From contig NC_060065.1 in NCBI RefSeq assembly GCF_020283565.1, forward strand, positions 17,212,866 through 17,276,865: a stretch of DNA of 64,000 nucleotides. Direction: 5' to 3'. Shown piece after piece: positions 49,301 through 61,638 of this stretch. The first letter of the stretch is position 1, and each line of letters begins with the position of its first letter. A model generated the notes under the pieces. The model made no database searches and had not been told where the DNA came from. It was given only the letters and a program-made list of their open reading frames with translations. The translations under genes and the position numbers were made by a program. The stretch is from Trifolium pratense. Its lineage: Eukaryota > Streptophyta > Magnoliopsida > Fabales > Fabaceae.

Positions 49301-51983
49301 ATTAAATTTATTGTTGGCAATACCGGTTGGGTCATCCCGGATTTATTATGATGCGGAAAAAAATACTATAAATATATATTGAAGGGCCCGAAGTTCCTTC
49401 ATTCTAGTAATTTTTATCGGTTACTAATTCCCAAAAGAAATTTATAATTTGAGATTTTTGACCATTTAGATATTTTGTGACTTGAATTGATGCATCAACT
49501 AAATTGGTCACATGCATATTTACTCACAACCAGAAGTTTGTGACATTATTTTCTCAAATAGTTAATTCTTAGAAAATATGTGATAAGTATCGTATGTCAA
49601 TTGAAATTACTATGAAACATCCGGTAGTATGTTCATACAAAAAAATGGACTTAAGATCCATTCTTTAGACGTCTAAAGTAATTACATGACTGATACTTAT
49701 GAGATCATAACTTCTAATTTATATTTTGGGAACATTCAAACATGTATATTGAGATACTAATTCGCATCAAGCCAACTAGTTATTATAAGTTCTCCCCTAA
49801 TTTACAATTTGAACTTTGTTTATAAACATGATTCCCATATAAGCATTTTTGGATGTGTTGTGTATGTGCAATTGCTCCAATAGAATGCATTTAAACGGTT
49901 CTTAAAGAATATTGGGAAAATGTATTTGATATGAATCTCCATCTATTATAAATCATCTTGAGCCAAAAAAAAAATTGGAGAATTATTTACAGCCATGTAG
50001 GCTGATTTTCAAGTGATGAATTAATTTTCCCAATATTAGGGGGGAGAATAAGCAGCTGAAAAATATGAACTAGAAGTTCAAATGAATCACTTGAAATAAA
50101 TTAATGTTACTATCTCACATTGATCCTCATATAAAATAGTTTGAACAAGAAGTTCAAAAGATAAATCATTTGCAAAGTTTATGAAATCAACTATCAGCTG
50201 CTAATGCTCCGATCAAAATGGATGTCCCTGATGGACAATCTTATATTGCAAATGAATTTTAACCACCCTGAAGCGTGGTAGATCAATCGGTTCCAATGAA
50301 AGAAAAAAAATCCTCAAATAAGAAAATGAGCTAAAAAGAAAGATGACCCAAGTGAGGATATGAATCTGTCAAAAGAGTATTTGACATAATTGAGTTATAA
50401 GTTCCAGAAGAACTTCTCAGGTACCTGAAATTTATGATAATAAAGAGATCTCGACGAATTATGTCATGAATGAAAATTATGTCACAAATGGAATATGATG
50501 GAACCGAAAGAAAGTCAACGTTGACGATATTTTATATATAATATAGCGCTATTTGTGAAAGGAGTTAATGAGGATCATGAAATAAATTCTATTGAGAATT
50601 ATAGACAATGATTGTCTAAATGAAAACGCAATTGCTATGTAATTAAAGTCACTTTGCAAAGTGAAGATTTTTGGACCAGCAGTCCATACACCTGAAGATG
50701 TAAAACATGATAGATACGAATTAATTTTCTTGTGAATAGAAAATGTTGCAATACAAACATTAAAAACTTGATTTTTTTTATTCAAGCATATTGGTAAAAG
50801 TTTGCTATTGATTGTGAAGAGAAATATTCACCTGAAGTGAAATCAAAATTCTTCTCTTTCTTGATTAAGGTTGTTAACACATGGAAGATTCAATTTATTT
50901 GAAAAATGTGTTACGCTATGTTTATATGTCACTTGTTAGCGTGGATTATATAAAACTCCATGAAGAATTTAATTTCCACGAGACATACATTTCAAACTAT
51001 CGAAGAGATGACTTAATGAAATGAATAAGTCACTTTGAAAATGAATTTGTTATATGATGACATAAACTCTCGAAGAGTTCTTGAAATCTATTGATTAAAT
51101 AAAAGTTTGAAATGAAATATATTTGATATTAACAAATATAATTTATTGTCACTTGATGTGAACAAAGATCATTTCATGTCTCAAGAAAATGATCACTTAC
51201 ATTAATTGGTCTTGAAGGACCATATTTTAGTTCAATTGAGAACACTATTGCATTTTGCTAATTATGTATGTGATGGTATCAATAAACTCAAAGATATTGG
51301 AGCAAAGTCAAGTATATAATTTGTATCATAGAGATACAACAATATCATCCGATTATGTGGAAGTTTTAACACTACATTCAGAAAGTTCAGAGTGTGGTTT
51401 TGTTGAAGTTTGTGATTCTACACATACAAGAAATTTGAAGAAGATAATACTGCATCAACAGCTAATTCAGAGAAGATTATATTAAAGAAGAAGAATCAAA
51501 TCTTTCTACAAAGTCATCATCAAGTAAAGCTTCTGATCAACTATATTGAAGATTAATTGCTCTTATTCGTCTCAGATATAATTGTCTTCATGAGGGGGAG
51601 ATATAATTGTGTTCTGCACCCTTTTTCCCTTAACCATGGTTTTGTCCCACTGGGTTTTTCCTGGTAAGGTTTTTAATGAGGCAGTTCAAACACAAAGGAT
51701 GTTGTACTCTTTTTCCTTCACTAGAATTTTTTTCCCACCGGGTTTTTTTAGTAAAGGTTTTAATGAGGCATATCCTCGATGGACATCCAAGGGGGAGTGT
51801 TATGAATATTATTAGTGGATGTCCTGGCCCATGTAATTGGCCCAATATGTTTACCTATATATAGATACTATGTATCACTATATTGTAACCCTAATCCTAG
51901 TGGTGAATAACATACACTATTCTTTCTCCCTTTTCTCTCTTCTCCATCTATACTATTGCTCCTATTTATATTAGTTTATAACA
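46350..51983 (+). mobile_element. Copia-type LTR retrotransposon with decayed interior, inside the TRIM 3' LTR
   Basis: The LTRs of 186 bp (46350-46535 and 51798-51983) differ at a single base. Target duplication TAATT lies at 46345-46349 and 51984-51988. The 5' LTR is followed by CGTTATCAGCACGAG and the 3' LTR is preceded by CAAGGGGGAG. The 5.3-kb interior has no long frame. Pol remnants can still be read: ACCGGTTGGGTCATCCCGGA near 49325 (RLGHPG..MMR, integrase zinc region), a GGGGGAGAA block near 50040 and LKRGRSIGS-like sequence near 50270. Confidence 0.92.
46975..47660 (+). repeat. Array of about 17-19 short imperfect hairpins in the copia-type leader
   Basis: Inverted repeats of two main kinds alternate: AGTTCCTGAAGAACT and GAATTCCCGAAGAATTC, each with a 3-7 base loop. 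Variants GGTTCCTGAAGAACC and ATCCTTGAAGGAT change both stem sides together. Spacing is irregular (about 20-60 bases). Confidence 0.85.
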
Positions 51984-53818
51984 TAATTAGGGTTATTGAC
52001 ATCATTATCAATAATATTTTATTGTTCTTTATTATTTTCTCCTATTCTTTTCACCTAAATTCCCCAAATTTTAACAGTTAAGAAATTAGACCTTAGAGAG
52101 AGAGGAAGCGCGAGGGAGAAAGAGAAGGGAGAGGAGAATCAAGAACAAAAGTAATCAACCTTAGGAGAGTAATTTTGCTATGAGGAAATGAGGTAAAGGG
52201 TTTAATCTTTCATCTAAGTTTCTAAATTTTTGATAGTATGAGTTGTTTGTTTCTTCCCTTTCTTCCGTTTCTACACGTGTTGTTGTTGTTGTTCATGCTT
52301 TGTTAAAGTGTGAATTCTTGTGCTCTTCTATGTTGATTGGATTCGTGTGATATACAATATTATGAAAGAAAGAGAGAAGTTAGGGCAATTTACTGCATAA
52401 AGAGATTATGATGTAGTTGGATTTAATTGGGCATAACTTGAGTTAGGAAACATATTTTTGAGTGAACCCAATTGGGTCTGAAAGCTAAGAAGTAGTAGTA
52501 TATTACTGGAAGGTTTGGTGGTTTAATATAACTTTTGCATGGTTTTGTGATACTATGAAAATGACAGTTCTGTTTTATAATCTCCTATGAGTCAGTTAGC
52601 TTCGAAAATTGATATCTTAAGTTAGGGAACTCCTTTTCGAGTGGGGCCAGTTGCGTTTGAAAGAGGACATATAGTAGTTTATGTATGTCGAATTTCATAA
52701 TTTTAGCACTTACCTACATATCTCAGTAGCTCTGTGAACCCAACTGGTCTGTCACAGGAATTTTACAGCAAGTTAGTTAACTTAAGGAAAAGTACAATGT
52801 TCCTGGTTTTGTATCGAGATCGACAATTAAACCTTTTCCTTGATTTCCAGAGATTAATAAATAACTTCCGGGGATTTGTTTAGGTCTGGATGTGACAAAA
52901 ATTTAATAATCGAGTAATCCTTCTTTTATTAACTCAGCATAATTTTCCTAGCAAATTCAGTGATAAATTTAAATTCATTAGGTTTCGTGTCAGGGCTGTT
53001 TTGAGTATAGGTCAGTCGCTACCCAGTAGAGTTAATAAATCACTCTAATTAATTTTGACAGTAGTTGGAGAGGGTTGAAATTCTATAAATAATAGTTATT
53101 AATTAAACCGATGATTTTAAGCCGTTGACTTATGATGTGGGCTGTAGCCGTTGTCAATGATGTTGAACCATGTTGACGTAGTGATGTTGAAATCACGATG
53201 TCTCTATTTGTGTTGAATTTGTATCGTTGCAATTGATGTTGTTTATTGATGCCGAACTATTGGTGGTGATCCTCCATGATATAAAACTGGAATTGGTGTT
53301 GATCCTACATGATGTAAAATTGGAATGAATGTTGATATTGTTGACTTATTTGTTTTTATAATTGTGCTCATTTGTGTTTGATATTCTTTGTGATTGTATT
53401 ACTGACCCCTTGATGCTTTTTTTTTTCTGGCTTAGCCCTACGATGTGCAACCGTAGATTTTCAGGTAGGTGATGAGTCATAGTTGCCGAGTCTGGGGAGC
53501 TTGTCCCTTGCTGTTTCAATAATTGAGTCGCTCTGATAGGATGTCTTGGGGAATTCACGTATATATTCCATTAGTATTTCTTCGAAATGACTTAAACAGT
53601 GTCAATTGTCTTTTTGGGAATGATTCCATTGTTCTATTTAATTTTTGACTTCAAATTTTAGAACTTATGTTTATTGGTTTTAATTTTATTTCTGTTAGCT
53701 TAATCTTTATTTAATTAAGTATTCGATTCAAAAGTAGGTGCGACACCTTTAATAAAATAAACTAAATTGAATTCTTCACAAATAAAATCAAGGGAGAATT
53801 AAAGGGTGTTACACAACA

Positions 53819-54051
53819 AAAATCACCAAGAAACAAGTTACCTCCCCAATCTTGATGGAGAATCCATCAGAATAAGGTGCAATTGAAGTGGTAGAAACGA
53901 GAACAATTGGACTTGTGAAGCTGCCAAATAGAATTGAATTTTGTGAAGTTGAATCAGATTCATCTTCTTCACCGTTTTCAGAACCATAAGCGGAAGTACA
54001 ATCTTCATCTTCATCCCTCGGGTATCGTTCTGATACCATGTTGAGAATCAT
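53819..54051 (-). other. Unrecognised open frame in an old LTR-element remnant
   Basis: An acidic stretch (ERYPRDEDEDC..GEEDESDS) is followed by a hydrophobic end. The frame is cut by the solo LTR at 53813 and could continue on the other side (44584 downward: MSISRSQFWKKKSNL). Its first codons overlap the TGGTATCAGAACGAT primer-binding-like site. It is probably a leader or gag-like remnant or a captured gene piece; I do not recognise it. Confidence 0.3.
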
Positions 54052-54072
54052 GGAATCAAAGGGATGGAGATC

Positions 54073-54572
54073 CAGGGTCGTATCCGAGTTTTAGGAGGCT
54101 CCGTGCAAAATATAAAAGTGGCCCCTTGATAAAAAATATAATTTTTTAAAAACAAATTGTCGATTTAAATTGCATATAATATTAAAAAAAATCATTCTTA
54201 TAAACATATAAATTATTAATATTAAATCAATTGCATTAAAATTAAATGGAACAAGAAATACAAAATAATTATCTTTGTATATAATGTCATAAAGGAATAT
54301 CATAATCTAAGATTAAAATGGACTAGAACTATATTTACGAGTATATATAACTAATCTATTCATACTCATATGATATTTTATGAACATTAACAATATATAA
54401 CTATTATTTTAGAGCCTAAAAATTAATCTATTAATATACATTTGATATTTTATTGGTATAAATAATATATAAGTAATATTATTATAGGATCTCAAAATTT
54501 TGAGTTGATGCCTTCAAAATTTTGAGGCCCGATGCCGTCGCACGCCCGACACATGTGTGCAAGACGCCTCTG
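54073..54572. mobile_element. hAT-type non-autonomous element with 8-bp target duplication
   Basis: The ends are CAGGGTCGTATCC and, inverted, CAGAGGCGTCTTGC. TGGAGATC is duplicated at 54065-54072 and 54573-54580. The interior is AT-rich and non-coding. The 8-bp duplication and CAGGG-like ends fit hAT. Confidence 0.75.
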
Positions 54573-55340
54573 TGGAGATCATACTCATGTTGTAAGAAAT
54601 TGGACCTAATCACAATATTCATAATAATAAACAACATATTAATTTATGTAATTAAACAAATATGAATGATAATAAAATAAAATAGAGATTATAGAACTTA
54701 TCTATGATTGTTGTATATCGTTGTCGGCACTACCGCATAGTAAGCAACCACCGAGTCTCAAAATAGGGAGAATAGTAAACCATGAAATAATACCTGAGGC
54801 GTGCTGATCGCACTGTGCTTAAGGATTTATCCGCCTCATAAGCGCAAATCCCCCAGGATTCAACAGGTCCTTCCCGGATATGAATCATATCCAAGGTGAC
54901 AGAACTAGCAAGACATAATTAGAAACCGGTGAAGTAATCCAGGAAGATAACTCAATTTTATGAGTGGGGAAATTATTTTTGTTCAAAATCATTTCACTTG
55001 GTTGAAAGAGATATGCAGACACCATCATAATACGAGAGCTCAATCTTCTTATATATGCCATATACATAGGATCCTCTCATGACACATATACTAATGTTGC
55101 ACTATCTTTTTCTTTAAGAAAAATTATGATTCCTATTTATTAGGATTAATGGAGTAATATTGCATGTAAATAGAAACGGCCGGTAAACAATAATAACAAT
55201 ATTAATAATTAACAATAATAATACTTTAAAATAAATTATAATATCAAAATATCCAACAATTTCCCACAATTTATTTTAAAGTATAAAAGAATACTCAAAA
55301 AAACATTTCCCGGATTAACATCATTGATGTAATGCATCAA

Positions 55341-56600
55341 ACTGGTGTAGCAAGCTATATGAACCAGTGCTAGACTGATAATACTTAACAAACAGTAACA
55401 TTGGTGTAGCAAGCTATATGAACCAATGAAACTTAGCGTATGTTAGCGGTCTACCAATCGCATTACACCCCACAGTTCTTGTTGTTGCCGCTGTGTTGCG
55501 CGAATAGGCCGTGCGCGTGCGTGGATTCTTTCATGAGTGCTCTAGAGAGTTCGCCAAGATCTCATACAAGCGGCCCCACTTGACACTCACATAGGTGATT
55601 TCATCAAGTGTATGGTGCAAATCATACACCACCCATAAGGGATATGAAAATTATTAAAAGCTTTATTGCTTACCCTCTCAATAATGCAGTATCTAGAACT
55701 TTCTCACTCACACCATAGGAAAATGACTAAACAAAAATTAATTAATTAATTTTTGGTGCTAGCAGATCTAACAAGTAACTTGTTCTTACCCATATGAACC
55801 TTATTCATGGGATCTCCAATCACAAAGGTTGGGTTCCTATCACTTGTTGATTTCAAATGGCTAAAGTTCAATTCCCCTCGATGTGTCACAAAATTATTTC
55901 TTCCCGGGGGCTTTGTTTAGTAGCTACTTTATACACAAATGATGAAGACATAATTTTCTTCCATCAAGTAATAATGACTAAGACGTCTCGAAGTCAATTA
56001 ATCTCATATAATATTTATTCAAGTCTATAACAATAAACTTGTTCCTCACAATAAATTCACTTATCGATTTTATTTTCATCGGCTCTTATATCCGATTAAC
56101 ATCATTGTATTATTTTAATACAATGGCTCATCTACTATAAATAATATAACACATATTGTCAAATCGACATTCATAATATAATTCATCAGGTCTACTTAGA
56201 TAAATTCTAAGTGACAACATCTCCACAAATGAGAAAATAAAACTCAAGATTTGATTTATTATACAAGTCTACTTGAAAGACTATCAAGCGACAACACCCC
56301 CACATTTGGTAACATATTTGTGGATTTTTATTCAAGTCTACTTGAATTATTTCAAGTGACAGTGCCCCTCAATAAGGACAATTTATAACTCCGCACATAG
56401 AGATATATTTTCTCATAACAAATTTCACTAAATATCATTGTATTATTTTAATACAATGGATAATCCACAATTTTACTAAACATCATTGTATCATTTTAAT
56501 ACAATGGATAATCCGCAATATACCATATTTTAATTTATGGTATCTTAAAAATATTTCATGAATCATAATCATGTACAGGTCTACTTAGAATAATTCTAAG
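55341..56600. repeat. Series of short hairpins in the LARD-like interior
   Basis: Pairs with a constant loop and changed stems: ACTGGT..ACCAGT (55341-55368) and CATTGGT..ACCAATG (55399-55428), both around GTAGCAAGCTATATGA. There are four CTACTT-type hairpins at 56195-56211, 56272-56288, 56341-56356 and 56584-56600. Three copies of ATTGTATTATTTTAATACAA(T) lie near 56104, 56437 and 56485. Confidence 0.8.
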
Positions 56601-58092
56601 CGACGACATTTTTATCACATATGTATCTCTATGAATTTTTCAATATCATGAAATTTCTCAACAAGATATCTCCTCAATTTGCTTCAAATACTGCTCTACG
56701 AATTTACATGCTTCAATGGCAACAAATATTAGTGTTACTTGAATAACAATTACGGAACAACATAAACACCATCGACAATATAAGCACAACAAAATATTTT
56801 TCACCGATAGGAGAAATCAAGGTTTGAAAGTACAAGATTTAAAACCAATTTATTTTATATCACCCCATATATCACTCCCTCACATATTGTCCCTGTAAAT
56901 TCATCCGCCATCTTTATAATAGATAACAACATATACACATAAAATTTCAGTTTAAGAAATCTTCTCTTAATTCCACACATTTAAATCAATTAATTATTGA
57001 AAGTAAATAATATTAAAATGGGTAAAGAATACCAATGAAAATTGATCACAATAATATGCAATCCCTCTTTAACATTCCAAAAAAAAAAATTGATCATAAG
57101 CACAATTCAGTGATTCACAAACACGTTATTATGGTTTTTTTTTTTTCTCATACTGATTCATCACAAGCAAAACTATACATATAATAAAGCTTTGTTTTGT
57201 TTTTCCACTAGAAGAAACAGAGTATTATGGACTTGCACAAAGTCCAATTAGGAATTGAATACGTAATTTCAAAACTATCTTATCATTCATTCTCATGGAT
57301 GTTGAGTAAGATATAAAAATTATTCACAGAAATTTATATAAACAAATCACCGATATAAGTTTCACAATCAAATTGAACAAGCATAGTTAAAAAGACTTAC
57401 TTGAATTTTTATATCACGTTTTTGCAACATTCATATCTAAGGGATTCAACTAACCGTATACCATCATTTCGTGGATTGGAAATTCCAGCTATCCACCTAA
57501 TTCTTTATCACCCACTCTACTTGGATATTCAATATGTAATTCTTCTCTCACCGCAAAATCGCGGTTTTACGTTCTATAATCCGAGCATAATATAAGAGAA
57601 TAAATCCTTAAGATTGTTGTAAAAAATTGGACCTAATCACAATATTCATAATAATAAACAACATATTAATTTATGTAATTAAACAAATATGAATGATAAT
57701 AAAATAAAATAGAGATTATAGAACTTATCTATGATTGTTGTATATCGTTGTCGGCACTACCGCATAGTAAGCAACCACCGAGTCTCAAAATAGGGAGAAT
57801 AATAAACCATGAAATAATACCTGAGGCGTGCTGATCGCACTGTCCTTAAGGATTTATCTGCCTCATAAGCGCAAATCCCCCAGGATTCAACAGGTCCTTC
57901 CCGGATATGAATCATATCCGAGGTGACAGAACTAGCAAGACATAATTAGAAACCGGTGAAGTAATCCAGGAAGATAACTCAATTTTATGAGTGGGGAAAT
58001 TATTTTTGTTCAAAATCATTTCACTTGGTTGAAAGAGATATGCACACACCATCATAATACGAGAGCTCAATCTTCTTATATATGCCATATAC

Positions 58093-59784
58093 GGGTCCGG
58101 TTAAGGTGCATAAGCTCAAGCTTATGCACCGTGCATAATTGCTACGCGCGCCCCCCATATTGCTACGCACGCGCCCCATTTTCTAGCCCCCAATTTCTAG
58201 CACGCCCCCCATATTGCTACGCGCGCCCCCCAACTGCTACGCGCCCCCCCCATTTTCTAGCCCCCCAATTTCTAGCGCACCCCCCCAGGTTTTTTTTTTT
58301 TTAGATTTCTAGCGCACCCCTCAGATTTTTTTTATCACGCTTTTAATTTTGATTGATTGAATTTTATTTTATTTTATTGATTAGGGATAAATTTCAGAGT
58401 ATTATGTATGGTTAATTATTTTAGTAGTTAGTTTTAAACTAAAATCATGTCAAACCATCATCGCTGTAACCGCTGCAAGCTCTTCAATCTTCTTCGCTCT
58501 CGCTATCTTCGTTTTCCAATCGGAATCTTACAAATTGATTCTCTTGAATCGAAGGAAAACGAGAACGAATTGCAATTTCTGAAATGAATCAGAATCGGAG
58601 TTTTGCAATTTCTGAGATGAATTGGAATCGGAGTTCGTGAGAGAAGGTGTGAGTTCGTGAGAGAAGGTGAAGAAGATGAACAGTGATCGCGGATGAACAG
58701 TGATCACCTTTTCACTGTTTCGCGTAAGAGAAGATGAACAGTGAATTTTCGTTACAATTATTCTGGAAACCATTGTGCTGGTTAAATGGTTTCAGAGAGT
58801 TAAAAAGTGAAACCATTTGTATTATAAATTGGTTTTATGTGTTTATTGAAATCAATATTGTGTTTTTATGGTTTTAAAAATCCTGGAAACCATTATGCTG
58901 ATTAAATGGTTTCAGAGAGTTAAAAAGTGAAACCATTTGTATTATAAAATGGTTTTATGTGTTTATTGAAATCAATATTGTGTTTTTATGGTTTTAAAAA
59001 TCCTGGAAACCATTATCCTGATTAAATGGTTTCAGAGAGTTAAAAAGTGAAACCATTTGTATTATAAAATGGTTTTATGTGTTTATTGAAATTAATATTG
59101 TGTTTTTATGGTTTTAAAAATCCTGGAAACCATTATGCTGGTTAAATGGTTTCAGAGAGTTAAAAAGTGAAACCATTTGTATTATAAAATGGTTTTATGT
59201 GTTTATTGAAATCAATATTGTGTTTTTAATATTGAATTTATTGTATTATTGAAATAATATTCCTTCATTATTATTACTATTACTAAACCAAATTAACATC
59301 TCAAGATTCTCTAACCAATAATCACTCAACAATTATAAAAAAAAAAATATTAATCACTCTACTTTGTCTCCATTCAGCAAAAACACAAATATTTTATCAC
59401 TAAAAAAAACCTCATCACAAAAAGAAAAACCAAGCTACCCAATTCGATTCTAATTCATACGTTCTTCATTGCCGTTCAAATTCGATTTTGAGGGGTGCGC
59501 TAGAAATCTAAAAAAAAAAAAAACCCGGGGGGTGCGCTAGAAATTGGGGGGCTAGAAAATGGGGGGGGCGCGTAGCAGTTGGGGGGCGCGCGTAGCAATA
59601 TGGGCTTTCAGGCCTAGTAGGCTAAAAATAAAAACAAAACGTGTGCATCAGCAGAAAGGGGGTGGGGATAGCGAGCCTTTGGGGGGGCTGGGGGGCGCGC
59701 GCGAGAAACTTCTGGGGGGCGCGCGAGTAATTCTGGGCTTATGCACCATGCATAAACATCCCCTTATGCATATTAACTTTTGCC
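58093..59784. mobile_element. Mutator-type element inside the LARD-like LTR
   Basis: It is flanked by the perfect 9-bp repeat GCCATATAC at 58084-58092 and 59785-59793. The intact LTR at 55040 gives the empty site. The ends are imperfect inverted repeats rich in TGCATAAG and in GC-rich CTACGCGCG and CTAGCGCACCCCC blocks (58140-58330, inverted at 59490-59600). It has no transposase. Confidence 0.85.
58763..59228. repeat. Four-fold 120-bp tandem repeat
   Basis: Units start at about 58765, 58885, 59005 and 59125 and are more than 95% alike. Each unit holds two inverted pairs of AAACCATT and AATGGTTT, so each could form two hairpins. Confidence 0.92.
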
Positions 59785-60227
59785 GCCATATACATAGGAT
59801 CCTCTCATGACACATATACTAATGTTGCACTATCTTTTTCTTTAAGAAAAATTATGATTCCTATTTATTAGGATTGATGGAGTAATATTGCATGTAAATA
59901 GAAACGGCCGGTAAACAATAATAACAATATTAATAATTAACAATAATAATACTTTAAAATAAATTATAATATCAAAATATCCAACAACTCATAAGTAAGA
60001 TAGAGAGCATAAAAGTATTTATGAGAAAGATACTCATAGAAATTCATATTGAATGAATATAGATTGATAAAAGAATGATGAAAATAGGTACAATATTGAC
60101 TCTTATATAGGGCAATGTGTGGATTAACCAACTCTAACAAACTATTAACTAACTCTATCACACTAATCACAAACTAATGGAAAGACTAACTAAAGGGAGC
60201 TTTAGCTAATCCTCAATATTCTTAACA

Positions 60228-61380
60228 CAGTTAATGTAAATGAATGTAATATTTTTAAGGGTCATGTTAACTTGTACCCTTAGGGCACATATTAAAAAGA
60301 TAAATGTGAAAAAAATTTATTGAACTTCTAAACAAAAATATATTTATTTTTTTGAAATATGCTTATTAGAGCATTTTATTATAACAACAAAAATGTTATT
60401 TTGATACAATTTGTGTGCAAATATCATTTTAAATAAAATTTACAAATTAATTAACTCTTACAACTCTTCATAGATTAGTCTCTCCACTGATGCAGAGATA
60501 CTAATTAAAAAAGAAGAGGACGTTTCAAAATTGGCGCTTATGTAAAAAAAAAAAGAAAAAGAAAGAGGATGATTCAAAATTGGCTTTTGTTGTCTATAGA
60601 TATGTTTGGCCAATGTAGTCCTGAAAGTGAAGCTGAAAGGTACTTTCTCCTCATTTTCTTTTATTTAATTATAATTTTATTCTAAATGAAAAATGGTGTC
60701 TCAATTAATTCAAAAGCCTCCTTACCAAAAAAATCAATTCAAAGCCTCCTGATAAACAAAATTTGTACTCCTTCCGGTCACAATTATAAATAAAAATAAT
60801 TTTTTACATTTATTGGTAAATTGATATATCTAACCTATATTATAACTTAATACATCAGTTTTTCAATAAATATATAAAGTTGTTGTTTTTTTTTTTTTTT
60901 GTTTATAATGGTAATCGGAGTAGTTGTTTGGTAACAACACTAACACTGTCACTATGCATGTGACATTTATAACATGACAAAATGACGCTGAGTCGTCGTG
61001 ATTGCAACAAATTCACTTATTATTGACAACAAAACAAACAGATTACATTCATGCATGCATCATTAAGATATTCATTTTCAATATAATTGAAATTTGGAAC
61101 ATTAGTCAACATTTCTTTAATAAAATATGTTGAACAATGTAATCAAATATGATTAAATGAGCTGACATACGACCTAGGGACACTTGTTAGTGTACTATAA
61201 ATAATAATTTTTTATTGAAAATTGTATATTTTTTATTTAAAAGTCAACAATTATTTTATTCAAGTAAAATTATTACATGAAGTATGATTAACATAAGTAT
61301 GATTAACATGTATCTTAAGCGCACACAGTATACCAAAAGTTTACCAAAAGTTTAATAAAATCTGGTCTTCAATTATTACC
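60228..61380. other. Intergenic DNA upstream of the second ZIFL gene
   Basis: AT-rich. It contains the diverged MITE listed at 60769 and otherwise no gene. Confidence 0.5.
60769..60921. mobile_element. Diverged Stowaway-like MITE
   Basis: The left TACTCCTTCCGGTCACAATTAT and right ATAATGGTAATCGGAGTA ends are inverted and begin and end with TA. Confidence 0.45.
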
Positions 61381-61388
61381 TATAAATG
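61380..61388 (+). promoter_or_regulatory. Probable TATA box of the second ZIFL gene
   Basis: CTATAAATG lies about 255 bases before the ATG. The distance is long, but a possible leader intron (donor GTAAGT at 61498) would shorten the mature leader. Confidence 0.4.
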
Positions 61389-61638
61389 TTAGTTGGGAAA
61401 TGGAACATTTATACCGAGTACCGACATAAGGTGTGACTAGGCCGAGTAGTGTTGTTCATTTTCAATTCATTGAGCTCCAAGAATTTCTCAAGGAGCTGTA
61501 AGTTCATTTATTTGCTCATGTTACTTTCTTTGATATATTATTACTTTCTGATTAATCTTTTTTTCCTTCATGTTTAGTTCATATATAATAAAGTGATATT
61601 GAAAAGAAAAAAAAAGAAGAAGAAATTCTGTTACAAAC

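Larger units (their letters stand above)
44922..52076 (+). mobile_element. TRIM-like LTR retrotransposon, interrupted in both LTRs
   Basis: The 5' LTR is 44922-45536 (263 bp without its MITE). The internal region is only 637 bp (45537-46173). The 3' LTR is 46174-46349 plus 51989-52076. The primer-binding site TGGTATCAGAGCC starts at 45537, and a purine tract (GAGGGGGAG) ends at 46173. Target duplication GTTAA lies at 44917-44921 and 52077-52081. It has no gag or pol, so it must be moved in trans. The LTRs differ by roughly 2-3%. Confidence 0.9.
44590..53813 (+). mobile_element. Solo LTR (gypsy-type, about 2.06 kb without inserts) interrupted by a nested TRIM-like element
   Basis: It starts TGTAACGCCCC and ends AAAGGGTGTTACA, with the duplication CAACA at 44585-44589 and 53814-53818. 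Its own sequence is 44590-44921 plus 52082-53813. TGTAAC..CCC starts with GGGTGTTACA ends are typical of Tekay/Del-like plant gypsy LTRs; this assignment is from memory. No second LTR or gypsy body is present. Confidence 0.75.
54588..59986 (-). mobile_element. Non-autonomous LTR retrotransposon (LARD-like)
   Basis: The LTRs are 54588-55258 (671 bp) and 57615-59986 (interrupted by a 1.7-kb element). They differ at about seven sites. Target duplication ACTCA lies at 54583-54587 and 59987-59991. The interior of 2356 bp has no long frame. A purine-rich tract (minus strand AAATTGTGGGAAAT) next to 55259 points to minus-strand orientation. Confidence 0.9.
54039..60227 (-). mobile_element. 5' LTR of an older copia-like element, broken by two insertions
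   Basis: On the minus strand the LTR begins TGTTAAGAATATTGAGG (60227) and ends GATTCTCAACA (54039). TGGTATCAGAACGAT, a Met-tRNA-type primer site, follows directly. Removing the hAT-type and LTR-element inserts leaves about 290-300 bp. Its 3' LTR was not found, so the element is incomplete. Confidence 0.5.

Noticed and set aside
51609..51864. Short open frames near the end of the copia-type element
   Set aside because: They overlap the element's 3' untranslated repeats (GTTTTTCCTGGTAAGG type) and its LTR.
57987..58304. Cys/Tyr/Ala/Arg-Pro-rich open frame with repeated CYARPP
   Set aside because: It spans an LTR-MULE junction and GC-rich inverted blocks; not a gene.
59559..59810. Open frame MGGARSSWGARV and onward
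   Set aside because: Translation of the inverted GC-rich end of the Mutator-type element.
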